From: an uncultured Pelagibacteraceae bacterium
GTDB lineage: Bacteria; Pseudomonadota; Alphaproteobacteria; Pelagibacterales; Pelagibacteraceae
Direction of reading: 5' to 3'
NCBI GenBank assembly: GCA_902560185.1
Contig: CACEKW010000003.1
Location: forward strand, 1 to 59,765
Length of the DNA stretch: 59,765 nucleotides
The translations under genes and the position numbers were made by a program. The notes beneath the pieces are model-generated. The model had not been told where the DNA came from. It ran no database searches and was given only the letters and a program-made list of their open reading frames with translations. Shown piece after piece: positions 1 to 7,978 of the stretch (positions are counted from its first letter, which is position 1; every line of letters starts with the position of its first letter).

Positions 1-1036
1 CTAAAGCAATAGCCCCACCATTTACATTAACTTTGTTTTCATCAATACCCAATTCACTGATAACTGCTATAGCTTGAGCGGCAAAAGCCTCATTAATTTC
101 AAATAAATCGATTTCATTTAAATTCCAATTTACTTTTTTTGATGCTTGGCGGATAGCTTCTATAGGACCAAGACCCATTAAAGACGGTTCCAAACCAACA
201 GATGCCCAGGAAATAATTTTGGCCAATGGTTTAAGTGAATTATGTTGAGCTTCCTTAAATGTAGTTAATAATAAAGCAGCTGCTCCATCATTTATACCAG
301 ATGAGTTTCCAGGTGTCACAGTCCCACCATCTTTAAAAGCTGTTTTTAATTTTTCTAAATCAGATAATTTTAAATCTTTTCTTGGGTGTTCATCTTTTTT
401 TAAAATAATACCTTTGTGATTTATCTGCACTATTTCATCATCAAATTTATTATTTTCAATTGCAATTTCTGTTTTTTTTTGGGATTTAAGAGCAAATTCA
501 TCTTGTTGTTTTCTAGAAATATTAAACTTTTTTGCAACATTTTCAGCTGTAAATCCCATGTGGTAATTTTTAAAAGCATCAGTTAAACCATCGTGAATCA
601 TAGTATTGATTAATTGATCTTTTGAAATTTCTTTTTTCTCTGAATAAAAATAAGAGTAAGGTGTCATCGACATATTCTCTTGACCCCCACAAATTACATT
701 ATTTGCATCTCCTAATTTAATTTGTTGATAACCTGAAATAATGGCCCTTAGTCCTGATCCACAAACTTGGTTTACTAAATAAGCAGGTTTGGATACAGGG
801 ATCCCAGCATTTACTGCTGCTTGTCTCGCAGGGTTCTGTCCTCCAGCAGCAGTCAAAACCTGGCCCATTATTACTTCATCGATTAGATTATTAGATATTT
901 TACTTCTTTTCAAAACCTCATTTATCACGATAGTACCAAGTTGATCTCCTTTCAAATCTTTTAATGATCCCTTATAAGTGCCTATAGGAGTCCTAACTGC
1001 ACTACAAATGACCACGTCATCAGGTTTGTTGTTCAT
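1..1036 (-). CDS. Acetyl-CoA acetyltransferase (thiolase), 3' end outside window
   Basis: The minus-strand frame opens with ATG at 1036-1034 and stays open for 345 codons to the window edge, so about 45 C-terminal residues are missing. It encodes a thiolase of the acetoacetyl-CoA thiolase (PhaA/AtoB) type: N-terminal AVRTPIGTYKG, the nucleophile Cys92 in NQVCGSG, QEN-MS around residue 120, and a C-terminal NEAFA followed by NVNGGAIAL, which stops just before the expected GHPIG segment. The enzyme class condenses two acetyl-CoA, or cleaves acetoacetyl-CoA. It is divergent from tRNA-Arg. Substrate chain length cannot be decided from sequence alone. Confidence 0.93.
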   Translation of the reverse strand, partial: MNNKPDDVVICSAVRTPIGTYKGSLKDLKGDQLGTIVINEVLKRSKISNNLIDEVIMGQVLTAAGGQNPARQAAVNAGIPVSKPAYLVNQVCGSGLRAIISGYQQIKLGDANNVICGGQENMSMTPYSYFYSEKKEISKDQLINTMIHDGLTDAFKNYHMGFTAENVAKKFNISRKQQDEFALKSQKKTEIAIENNKFDDEIVQINHKGIILKKDEHPRKDLKLSDLEKLKTAFKDGGTVTPGNSSGINDGAAALLLTTFKEAQHNSLKPLAKIISWASVGLEPSLMGLGPIEAIRQASKKVNWNLNEIDLFEINEAFAAQAIAVISELGIDENKVNVNGGAIAL

Positions 1037-1079
1037 AAATTTTAATTTTATCTTATCATTAAAATACACTAAATATTGA

Positions 1080-1085
1080 TATACT
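1080..1085 (+). promoter_or_regulatory. Putative -10 box of tRNA-Arg
   Basis: TATACT lies 22 nt upstream of the tRNA 5' end, giving a predicted leader of about 16 nt. The tRNA-Leu at 7979-8063 has the same hexamer at nearly the same distance. I see no good -35 match at 16-18 nt, so this is a weak call. Confidence 0.35.
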
Positions 1086-1107
1086 ATAAACAAATATATT
1101 TATAAAT

Positions 1108-1184
1108 GCGCCTGTAGCTCAATTGGATAGAGCGCTTGGCTACGGACCAGGAGGTTCTGGGTTCGACTCCTAGCAGGCGCACCA
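1108..1184 (+). tRNA. tRNA-Arg (anticodon ACG)
   Basis: A full cloverleaf can be folded by eye. The acceptor arms GCGCCTG and CAGGCGC pair over seven bases, the D-stem is GCTC/GAGC, the anticodon stem is CTTGG/CCAGG around loop CTACGGA (anticodon ACG), and the T-arm is CTGGG-TTCGACT-CCTAG. CCA is encoded (1182-1184). ACG with A34 is expected to be deaminated to inosine by TadA so that it reads CGU/CGC/CGA. Confidence 0.97.
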
Positions 1185-1199
1185 TAAAAAAAGGAAATT

Positions 1200-1298
1200 A
1201 TGTTAAAATGGTTAGAAAAAATATCTCTTCAAATGTCAGTAATATATTTTTTTGTTTCTATTTTTGTAATTATATTAATCTTAACTTTTGTATTATAA
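1200..1298 (+). CDS. Tiny single-span membrane peptide (32 aa), hypothetical
   Basis: ATG at 1200 follows a good Shine-Dalgarno (AAGGA at 1191-1195) and begins 15 nt after the CCA end of tRNA-Arg. The 32-residue product has a short amphipathic start (MLKWLEKISLQ) and then one hydrophobic helix of about 20 residues rich in I, V, F and L. It ends 6 nt before the thioesterase start, so it looks like the first gene of a small transcript made with the tRNA. I recognise no family. A/T-rich DNA readily encodes hydrophobic stretches by chance; the ribosome binding site and spacing are what support it. Confidence 0.45.
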   Translation: MLKWLEKISLQMSVIYFFVSIFVIILILTFVL

Positions 1299-1304
1299 AA
1301 AATT

Positions 1305-1715
1305 ATGTCTAATCAATTTGAACAAATCAGTCTCAAACCAGGTTTTATGAAACATAACGGAGGCCTTTTATTTAGAAATATCTCTGAAAATGAATACGAA
1401 TTTAAATCAACGATTAATAATAATCATTTAAATGCTGCAGGAATTACTCATGGGGGTTATTTATCTGCACTGATAGATGCTGGTGCCGGCACAGCAGCAC
1501 ATAGATCAGCTGATAATGCACCCTGCGTAACAATTTCTTTAGATATAAAGTTTATTGGATCATCAAAAGTTAATGATGAAATCTACGGGAAAGTTAAAAT
1601 ATTAAAAAAAACAAAAACTCTTGTATTTTTATTTTGTGAGTTAAATTGTAATGGCAAGATAATTACGTCAGCATCAGGAATTTGGAAAATTTTAAAAATC
1701 AAAACAACTGACTAA
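1305..1715 (+). CDS. PaaI-like hotdog-fold acyl-CoA thioesterase
   Basis: The 136-residue length and the pattern N-x-x-G-x-x-HGGYLSALIDAG near residues 44-60 fit the hotdog thioesterase superfamily (PaaI / 4HBT group), in which the HGG segment and following acidic residue on the long helix shape the active site. These enzymes hydrolyse the thioester of acyl- or aryl-CoA in the cytoplasm as tetramers. The true substrate is unknown. It lies downstream of tRNA-Arg and the tiny membrane ORF, and is followed by a 169-nt spacer before the helicase gene. Confidence 0.85.
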   Translation: MSNQFEQISLKPGFMKHNGGLLFRNISENEYEFKSTINNNHLNAAGITHGGYLSALIDAGAGTAAHRSADNAPCVTISLDIKFIGSSKVNDEIYGKVKILKKTKTLVFLFCELNCNGKIITSASGIWKILKIKTTD

Positions 1716-1884
1716 GCATTCAGCACATAATCTTTATAATTAATTTTATTATGTTAAGTTAAATTATTATTTAAAAAAAAATGAGAACTTTTTATCCATC
1801 GATTCGGTCATGTTTTAGTCTATTTTTGTTCTTTAACAACAACTACATCTGGTAGATAAAAATTAAGATATACCAAAGATAGAA
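1716..1884. other. Intergenic spacer before the helicase operon
   Basis: This 169-nt A/T-rich stretch probably carries the promoter of the helicase-ferredoxin-carD run, but I cannot pick a convincing -35/-10 pair. A 24-codon ORF begins at ATG 1781 and ends at TAG 1853-1855; it lacks a clear Shine-Dalgarno and resembles nothing I know, so I do not call it a gene. No terminator hairpin is obvious after the thioesterase gene. Confidence 0.4.
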
Positions 1885-4362
1885 ATGACAAAAAATAAAA
1901 TTACAGCTGTCCTTGGCCCAACAAATACAGGTAAAACTCATCTTGCTATTGAGACTATGCTGTCGTTTGACACTGGAATGATAGGTTTTCCTTTGAGATT
2001 GTTAGCTAGAGAAGTTTACGACAAGGTAATTAAAAAGGTAAGTTTAGATAAAGTTGCATTAATTACTGGTGAAGAAAAAATAATTCCTACAAATGCAAAG
2101 TATTATCTGTGCACTGTTGAATCTATGCCTATTGATAAAGAATTAGATTTTGTAGGTGTGGATGAAATTCAAATGTGCGCAGACCATGAGCGAGGTCATA
2201 TTTTTACAGACAGATTATTGAACTTAAGAGGAATAAAATTAACAATGTTAATGGGATCAAATACTATAAGACCAATTATTTCTAATCTTGATGATGACAT
2301 CGAATTTATAAATCGAACTAGACTTTCAAAACTTTCTTATGTTGGTCATAAAAAAATTTCAAGAATTCAAAGAAAAACTGCAATTATAGCATTTTCAGCA
2401 GAGGAAGTTTACGCCATCGCTGAACTTATAAGAAGACAAAAAGGAGGAGCTTCTATTGTTATGGGATCTCTAAGCCCAAAGACAAGGAATGCACAAGTAG
2501 AGCTGTATCAATCTGGAGATGTTGATTTTCTAGTAGCAACTGATGCTATTGGTATGGGAATTAATATGGATCTTGATCACGTTTATTTCTCCAATTTAAA
2601 AAAATTTGATGGAAAAAAATTAAGAAAGCTAAATTTAGCAGAAATTGGCCAAATAGCTGGTAGAGCAGGAAGATATTTGAACAATGGAAATTTTGGTATA
2701 ACAGGAGAATGCAAAGAAATAAATGCTGATGAGGTAGATTCATTGGAAAATCATAAATTTGAGGAAATCCAATCTTTATTTTGGAGAAATTCAAATTTAA
2801 ACTTTGAGAGTCCTTTTAAATTATTAAAGTCTTTAGAGGAGAAGCCTAGTAGAAGATGGTTAAGAAAAATACATGAGTGCGAAGATGAAAAAGCCTTAAA
2901 ATTTTTTTTAAGAGATAAAAATTTAGAAAATATTAAATTTGATAAAGATAAATTAAGTCTTTTATGGGAATGTTGCCAAATACCAGATTTTGTTAAAAAA
3001 ACCTATGGCAATCACTATGAAGTGATTGAAAATGTTTTTAAATATTTAACAAGTGAAAAGGGTAAAATTACAGATGATTATATGCGACTTCAACTCGTCA
3101 AACTTGATAAATTAGATGGAAATGTAGATTCTTTATCAAATAGAATTGCAAATGTAAGAACTTGGTCATATGTTTCAAATAAAAATAATTGGATAGAAAA
3201 TCAAAACTATTGGATAGAAAAAACAAAACATTTAGAGGATAAGTTATCAGATAGATTACATGAGGAGCTTACAAAAACTTTTATTGACAAAAGGGCAAGT
3301 GTCCTAGCAAGAGGCTTAAAGCAAGATATGGAATTTGATACTAAAATTTTAGAAAATAACGAAGTAATGATTGATGATCAATTTATTGGAAAGATAAATG
3401 GACTTAAATTAGAACTAGATTTAAAAAAGGGTGCTTTAGAAACAGATATCAAATCGCTCAAAAAAGCAGCAAGACAGACAGTTGGTCCAGAACTTCAAAA
3501 AAGAATAGATACAATAATCGAGACAGGTTTAATAGAACTAAACGAGGATTTTAAAATTTATTGGAGAAAATCTCCAATAGCAAAATTGCAACCAGGTAGA
3601 GATTATTTAAATCCAAATATTGTTCTTATAGTTGATGATATTCTGGAAACAGATCAATTAAAAAAATTAAATAATTATTTAGTGAAATGGCTAAAAAATA
3701 AAATACAAAATGTTTTGAGCAGTTTAATTGATTTGAGAAATCTTAAGGAAAAAAATTCATCAATTAAAGCTCTTGCATATCAATTGTATGAGAACAATGG
3801 AGTCCTTCAAAGAAATCAAGTTACAGATTATCTAAAAATATTAGGGCAAAATGAGAGGAAATTTTTGAGAGATCAAGGAGTAAAATTTGGAAGATATCAT
3901 GTATTTTTACACAAATTAATCAAACCAGAAGCTGTGTCCTTAAGAACTTTACTTTGGAAAAATTATCATCAAAAATATTTTAATTTAAAACCTCCTGTGT
4001 TTGGTTTAAATTTTTTAGAAAATGACAAAATTAAAAACAGAAATTTTATGTTACTTTGTGGATTTGAGAAATTTGACAACTTTTACGTAAGGATTGATAT
4101 TTTAGAAAGATTATTTGTTCAAATTATTAATTCAAACACAGAAAAGAATGAAATTAAGTTAATACCTGAAATGTTGAATTTACTTGGATGTAATAAGGAC
4201 AACTTTAAAAAGCTTTTAAAAATTATGGGTTATAAAGTTTTTGAAAAAAATAATGATATATTTTTTAAATACAATCCAAGAAAAAGCTCAAAAAAAGTAA
4301 GTAAAAAATTCATTAAAGAAAGTCCTTTTAAAGTGTTAAAAAATTTAAATTTAAACCAGTAA
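1885..4362 (+). CDS. SUV3-like DExH RNA helicase
   Basis: The 825-residue protein starts almost at its Walker A motif (GPTNTGKTH, residues 11-19), has DEIQMC as motif II near residue 93, and motif VI QIAGRAGR near 256-263. This is the organisation of the SUV3/SUPV3L1 family, which alphaproteobacteria share with mitochondria, where SUV3 unwinds RNA and works with a 3'-5' exonuclease or PNPase in mitochondrial RNA decay. The C-terminal half (about 330-825) is long, charged and poorly conserved, ending in a Lys-rich tail. It is first in a run with a TerB-like gene 3 nt downstream, ferredoxin and carD. A role in RNA turnover is inference from the family. Confidence 0.88.
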   Translation: MTKNKITAVLGPTNTGKTHLAIETMLSFDTGMIGFPLRLLAREVYDKVIKKVSLDKVALITGEEKIIPTNAKYYLCTVESMPIDKELDFVGVDEIQMCADHERGHIFTDRLLNLRGIKLTMLMGSNTIRPIISNLDDDIEFINRTRLSKLSYVGHKKISRIQRKTAIIAFSAEEVYAIAELIRRQKGGASIVMGSLSPKTRNAQVELYQSGDVDFLVATDAIGMGINMDLDHVYFSNLKKFDGKKLRKLNLAEIGQIAGRAGRYLNNGNFGITGECKEINADEVDSLENHKFEEIQSLFWRNSNLNFESPFKLLKSLEEKPSRRWLRKIHECEDEKALKFFLRDKNLENIKFDKDKLSLLWECCQIPDFVKKTYGNHYEVIENVFKYLTSEKGKITDDYMRLQLVKLDKLDGNVDSLSNRIANVRTWSYVSNKNNWIENQNYWIEKTKHLEDKLSDRLHEELTKTFIDKRASVLARGLKQDMEFDTKILENNEVMIDDQFIGKINGLKLELDLKKGALETDIKSLKKAARQTVGPELQKRIDTIIETGLIELNEDFKIYWRKSPIAKLQPGRDYLNPNIVLIVDDILETDQLKKLNNYLVKWLKNKIQNVLSSLIDLRNLKEKNSSIKALAYQLYENNGVLQRNQVTDYLKILGQNERKFLRDQGVKFGRYHVFLHKLIKPEAVSLRTLLWKNYHQKYFNLKPPVFGLNFLENDKIKNRNFMLLCGFEKFDNFYVRIDILERLFVQIINSNTEKNEIKLIPEMLNLLGCNKDNFKKLLKIMGYKVFEKNNDIFFKYNPRKSSKKVSKKFIKESPFKVLKNLNLNQ

Positions 4363-4365
4363 GTA

Positions 4366-4779
4366 ATGTTTTTTAAAGAAAAAAAAGGAGATACTAAAAC
4401 TAGTGATTTAGCAAGAGTTGCGGCATTATTGATTCATGCTGCAAAAATTGATGAGAACTTCTCAAAAGAAGAAGAGGTTATAATAAGTAAGGCACTTTTA
4501 AAAATAGGTGCAGACCAAGATAATTTAGAAAATATTTTAAAAGAAGGTAAAGAAATAGAAGAAAACTCTAACCAAATTTTGGATTTTACAAAGGAAGTTA
4601 AAAATATGGATGATAAAAAAAAAATTGAAATTATAGAAACCCTTTGGAGAATAATTTACTCAAATAAAGAAGCAGATATGTTTGAAACTAATTTGATGAG
4701 ACGACTTGCAGGCTTATTGTATATTGACAATAAGATCATGGGAGATATCAAAGAAAAAATTAAAAAAGAAAATCAATAA
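4366..4779 (+). CDS. TerB-like helical protein (COG4103/TerB family)
   Basis: The 137-residue all-helical acidic protein has the pattern [27 protein letters not shown] typical of the TerB domain (PF05099), which is often described as tellurite resistance but is of unknown biochemical role. It begins 3 nt after the helicase stop and its stop overlaps the ferredoxin start (TAATG), so translational coupling is likely. No membrane segment or metal motif beyond scattered acidic residues is visible. Function should be left open. Confidence 0.8.
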   Translation: MFFKEKKGDTKTSDLARVAALLIHAAKIDENFSKEEEVIISKALLKIGADQDNLENILKEGKEIEENSNQILDFTKEVKNMDDKKKIEIIETLWRIIYSNKEADMFETNLMRRLAGLLYIDNKIMGDIKEKIKKENQ

Positions 4780-5105
4780 TGACATATATAGTTAATGACA
4801 AATGCATTAAATGTAAGTTAATGGATTGTGTTGAAGTTTGCCCTGTAGATTGTTTCTATGAGGGAAAAAATATGCTTGTAATTAAACCTGATGAGTGTAT
4901 AGATTGTGGCGTTTGTGAGCCTGAATGTCCTGTTGATGCAATAAAAGCTGATACAGAGCCAGGGTCTGATAAATGGCTAGAAATCAATAAACAATATTCC
5001 GAAATCTGGCCAAATATAACAGTTAAGAAAGATCCTCCATCGGATCACGAAAAATATAAAGATGAGCAAAATAAGTTTGAAAAGTATTTTAAAGAAAACT
5101 TTTAA
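4779..5105 (+). CDS. fdxA: 7Fe ferredoxin (FdxA type)
   Basis: At 108 residues it matches the size of alphaproteobacterial FdxA. It has two Cys clusters: [21 protein letters not shown] (residues 9-29), with an altered first motif typical of a 3Fe-4S site, and [16 protein letters not shown] (residues 40-55), the standard CxxCxxCxxxCP for a 4Fe-4S cluster. It is a cytoplasmic low-potential electron carrier; its partner is not shown by the sequence. It shares an ATG/TAA overlap with the preceding gene, and the carD frame begins inside its last 44 nt. Confidence 0.93.
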   Translation: MTYIVNDKCIKCKLMDCVEVCPVDCFYEGKNMLVIKPDECIDCGVCEPECPVDAIKADTEPGSDKWLEINKQYSEIWPNITVKKDPPSDHEKYKDEQNKFEKYFKENF

Positions 5106-5934
5106 AAAAGGTAAAGCTACTAAATCAAAAAAAAAGGTAAAAACCAAAAAGGTTGTTAAATTAAAAAAAGTAAAAAAGAAAATTAATAAATTACCAAAAA
5201 AATTAATTAAAACTAAAAAAGTACCTCTTAAAAAATCTACGAAATCTGAAGTCAAAACTTCAGAACAGAAAAGTGATGGTTTAAGAATTACAAAAAATAA
5301 TGAGGCTAAACCAGAAATTAAAAAAGTAAAAAAACAAGAAACAGAAAAAAGAGAATATAAAATCAAAGATTACGTCGTATACCCAAAACATGGTGTTGGG
5401 CAAATTACTGAATTTAAAAAAATAAATATTGGAGGAATAGACGTTGAAACTTACGTTATAAAATTTGAAAAAGATAAAGCAAATGGAATGGTGCCTGTTA
5501 ATAAACAATTACACTTAAGACCATTAGCTACTATCAATCAGGTAAATAAATGCATCTCAATATTAAAAAGTAAGCCTAAAATAAAAAGATCTATGTGGAG
5601 TAGGAGAGCCCAGGAATATGAAGCAAAGATTTCATCAGGTAAGATTTATGAGCTAGCTGAAGTAGTAAGAGACCTTAATAAAGGGGATGATTTGATGGTT
5701 GACCAATCTTATAGTGAAAGACAATTGTTTGAAAAAGCATATGAAAGGATTCTTTCAGAATTTCAAATAATTCTAAATCTGTCATTAGAGGATACTCAAA
5801 AAAAATTAGATAAAGCTTTAAAAAGAAACTTAAATACTCAACCTAAACCAGAAGCAGCACCAATAAAGCAAGCTTCATCAGATTTACCTGAAGAAGAGGC
5901 TGTTTCGGAAAATGAAGAAGATATAGAGGAATAA
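5062..5934 (+). CDS. carD: CarD/CdnL-family RNA polymerase-binding regulator with Lys-rich N-terminus
   Basis: Residues ~97-265 form a CarD_CdnL_TRCF domain: [17 protein letters not shown], followed by [11 protein letters not shown] and a helical C-terminal part containing [13 protein letters not shown]. CarD binds the beta subunit of RNA polymerase and stabilises open complexes at promoters. The first ~95 residues are unusual: dense Lys with Thr/Val spacers, low complexity and probably disordered; residues ~265-290 are acidic. The start at 5062 overlaps fdxA by 44 nt and has no strong Shine-Dalgarno; it is the only ATG upstream of the domain, so the true start might be a downstream non-ATG codon. 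A strong hairpin terminator follows directly. Confidence 0.88.
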   Translation: MSKISLKSILKKTFKKGKATKSKKKVKTKKVVKLKKVKKKINKLPKKLIKTKKVPLKKSTKSEVKTSEQKSDGLRITKNNEAKPEIKKVKKQETEKREYKIKDYVVYPKHGVGQITEFKKINIGGIDVETYVIKFEKDKANGMVPVNKQLHLRPLATINQVNKCISILKSKPKIKRSMWSRRAQEYEAKISSGKIYELAEVVRDLNKGDDLMVDQSYSERQLFEKAYERILSEFQIILNLSLEDTQKKLDKALKRNLNTQPKPEAAPIKQASSDLPEEEAVSENEEDIEE

Positions 5935-5978
5935 AAAAAAACGCCTCTCACACGTAAATCGTTATGAGAAGCGTTTTT
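5935..5978. terminator. Bidirectional intrinsic terminator between carD and the basic microprotein
   Basis: A-rich tract, then arms AAAAACGCCTCTCA and TGAGAAGCGTTTTT that pair over 14 positions with one C-A mismatch around a 14-nt loop. On the plus strand it ends in TTTTT behind carD; on the minus strand the A-run becomes a U-run behind the microprotein gene, so it can serve both convergent genes. It starts immediately after the carD stop codon. Confidence 0.88.
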
Positions 5979-5997
5979 AATAAAGAATACTAAGTAA

Positions 5998-6075
5998 TTA
6001 TCTTCTTCTTCTTTTCTTAGCTTTTTTCTTAGCTTTTTTCTTAGCCTTCTTTGCTTTTTTTCTTCTCTTAGGCAT
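5998..6075 (-). CDS. 25-residue Lys/Arg/Ala microprotein, unknown function
   Basis: ATG at 6075-6073, TAA at 6000-5998. The product starts MPKRRKKAKKAKK, continues with KKA/AKK repeats and ends in four Arg; it is built only from M, P, K, R and A and has 20 basic residues of 25. Upstream on the minus strand is a good Shine-Dalgarno (AAGGGAG, 7 nt before ATG), a TTGACA-type promoter (6127-6155) and a perfect palindrome (6100-6115); downstream is an intrinsic terminator. That complete transcription unit argues for a real gene rather than chance. The repeats resemble tails of histone-H1-like or ribosomal proteins, so nucleic-acid binding or charge neutralisation is the obvious inference, but I recognise no family. 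Confidence 0.72.
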   Translation of the reverse strand: MPKRRKKAKKAKKKAKKKAKKRRRR

Positions 6076-6099
6076 CTTTAGCTCCCTTTTTAAGTTAAA

Positions 6100-6115
6100 C
6101 GAATCAATTGATTCG
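6100..6115. promoter_or_regulatory. Perfect 16-bp palindrome just downstream of the microprotein promoter
   Basis: CGAATCAATTGATTCG is its own reverse complement. It begins a few nt downstream of the predicted transcription start (~6120) and about 25 nt upstream of the start codon. It could be a dimeric repressor operator, or in RNA a 6-bp hairpin with an AAUU loop at the 5' end of the message. Confidence 0.55.
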
Positions 6116-6126
6116 CTGTTAATCTA

Positions 6127-6155
6127 TTTTTATTTTTTTATGTGCCTTATGTCAA
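6127..6155 (-). promoter_or_regulatory. Sigma-70-type promoter of the microprotein gene
   Basis: On the minus strand a consensus -35 TTGACA (6155-6150) is followed after 17 nt by TAAAAA (6132-6127). The -35 is perfect and rare in this A/T background; the -10 is only fair. The predicted leader is about 45 nt. Confidence 0.6.
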
Positions 6156-6276
6156 ATCTTAAATTTTAAAGAAAATTTTTAAAATAAAATTAAAATAAAA
6201 ATTTTTTTTTAAAAAAAATTTAAATTGTAAAAAAGTTAGTGTTTATGCGCTTAATAATCAAATATTTTGTAAAAAA
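6156..6276. other. Homopolymer-rich A/T spacer downstream of acyl-CoA synthetase
   Basis: Long A and T runs between the acyl-CoA synthetase stop and the microprotein promoter. I see no G/C-containing terminator stem and no ORF with a ribosome binding site. Confidence 0.5.
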
Positions 6277-7974
6277 TTAATAAAGTTTTTCTAAATCTTC
6301 TTTATATTTTTCTAGAATTTTTTTTCTTTTTAGTTTTAAAGTTGGTGTTAACATTCCATTTTCAATTGTAAATTCTTCATTAATTAATTTTATTTTCTTT
6401 ACTCTCTCAACAAGAGATAAGTTATTATTTAGATCATCTATATATAATTCAATTTCTTTTTTATTTTTTTCACTATCACTTACAATTAAAGCAACTAAAT
6501 AAGTTTTTTTGTCTCCATAAACAAAACTTTGTTTAATTTTGTCGTCAAGACACAATAAATTTTCAATTTTTGAGGGTGAAATGTTATCACCACCAGAATT
6601 TACAATAATTTCTTTTTTTCTGTCAGTAATTTTCAAATTTCCCTCTTTTGTAATTTCACCTATATCTCCTGTGTATAACCAACCATTTTTAAGTATATCG
6701 CTTGTTTCTTTTTTCATGTTCCAGTAACCAAGCATTACATTTTCGCCTTTGACCAAAATTTCACCATCCTGTGCAATCTTCACCTCATTAGTTTTAAAAG
6801 GAGGTCCAACTGTATCAATCTTGATTTTTTCAGGTATATTGCAACTTACTACTGGAGATGCTTCTGTTAGACCATAACCTTGTAAAGTTGGCAGTCCAAT
6901 AGAATTCAAAAATTCTCCGATTTTTTGATCTAACGCACCCCCTCCAGAAACAAAAGCTTTTAAATTTCCACCAAACTGATTTTTAATTTTTCGTCTTACT
7001 AATTTTTCACATAAATAATTTAGTATTTTTTCTCTTAAGCTCATATTCTCATTATTTAGTTTTTTTATTCCAAGCAAAATCGTCGAAGATATTAATTTTT
7101 TCTTGAGACCTGTTTGTTTTGAAAAATTAATCGAAATCTTGCTATACAAATTTTGATAAAACCTAGGCACAGCAGTCATTATAGTTGGTTTAGCAACTGA
7201 CATATTAGATAATAATTTTTCTAAACTTTCAGCATAATAAATTTTTGCTCCTAATGTGATTTGTACAAATTGAACAGCATGTTCATATGAATGAGATAAA
7301 GGTAGCCAAGTCAAAAAAACAGGTTCACTATCTTTAACAAGTGAATTCAAAATTTCTTGCGCACCCTCACAATTAGATAAAATACCCCCATGACTCAGCA
7401 TTACACCTTTGGGGTTACCAGTTGTTCCTGATGTGTAAATTATGCAAGCTAGATCTTTTCTTTCAATATTTTGGTTAAAGCTTAAATGATCTAAAGTTTT
7501 TTCTTTAGAAAATCTTTCAAAAATATTTTCTATACTATCAATTTGTTTATCTATATTTTCTATTGATAAAACTTTTATTTTATCTGAAATGAATTTATCT
7601 ATTTTTTTTAATTGAGTATTATTTGAGACAATACAAATTTTTGGATTACAATCATTAATGATATATTCATAATCTTTTTCAGAGTAAGTTGTAAATAAAG
7701 GAACTGTTACCCCACCAGCGTTCATTATAGCTATATCAGAAATAAGCCATTCGGGTCGATTTTCAGATAATAAAATGCACCTATCCCCTTTAGATAAATT
7801 TTTTCTTAAATATTCAGATAAAATTTGAATATTTCTTTCAACTTGTTTCCAAGTAAGAAAATCTTTCTTATTATCCTTTAACCACTTTAAAAATGGTTTA
7901 TTAGAAGTAGAGTTTAACTCCTTATACTTCGTAAAAAAAAGTTCTACTAAACTGTTAATTTTACTTAATTCCAT
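6277..7974 (-). CDS. AMP-forming long-chain acyl-CoA synthetase (FadD-like)
   Basis: The 565-residue enzyme has the acyl-adenylate signature YTSGTTGNPKGVMLSH (about 179-194), GYGLTEASP, YTGDIG and the hinge region TDRKKEIIVNSGGDNISP near the C-terminus. It activates fatty acids to acyl-CoA via an acyl-AMP intermediate and is probably membrane-associated. The architecture (short linker, C-terminal lid) resembles the long-chain group rather than acetyl-CoA synthetases. Its ATG is only four bases downstream of the encoded CCA of tRNA-Leu on the same strand, leaving no room for a Shine-Dalgarno outside the tRNA. Confidence 0.92.
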   Translation of the reverse strand: MELSKINSLVELFFTKYKELNSTSNKPFLKWLKDNKKDFLTWKQVERNIQILSEYLRKNLSKGDRCILLSENRPEWLISDIAIMNAGGVTVPLFTTYSEKDYEYIINDCNPKICIVSNNTQLKKIDKFISDKIKVLSIENIDKQIDSIENIFERFSKEKTLDHLSFNQNIERKDLACIIYTSGTTGNPKGVMLSHGGILSNCEGAQEILNSLVKDSEPVFLTWLPLSHSYEHAVQFVQITLGAKIYYAESLEKLLSNMSVAKPTIMTAVPRFYQNLYSKISINFSKQTGLKKKLISSTILLGIKKLNNENMSLREKILNYLCEKLVRRKIKNQFGGNLKAFVSGGGALDQKIGEFLNSIGLPTLQGYGLTEASPVVSCNIPEKIKIDTVGPPFKTNEVKIAQDGEILVKGENVMLGYWNMKKETSDILKNGWLYTGDIGEITKEGNLKITDRKKEIIVNSGGDNISPSKIENLLCLDDKIKQSFVYGDKKTYLVALIVSDSEKNKKEIELYIDDLNNNLSLVERVKKIKLINEEFTIENGMLTPTLKLKRKKILEKYKEDLEKLY

Positions 7975-7978
7975 AATT

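Noticed and set aside
1781-1855. 24-codon ORF in the spacer before the helicase gene (starts MRTFYPSIRS)
   Set aside because: No clear Shine-Dalgarno, no recognisable family, ends 29 nt before the helicase start; its look of a leader peptide is not supported by regulatory hairpins.
5062-5105. carD/fdxA 44-nt overlap as a possible frameshift or fusion
   Set aside because: Both frames are intact with proper family termini (fdxA ends normally, CarD domain complete), so simple overlap is the better explanation.
6156-6276. Long A and T runs as a possible terminator of the acyl-CoA synthetase gene
   Set aside because: No stem with G/C pairs; pure A/T pairing is unavoidable in such sequence.
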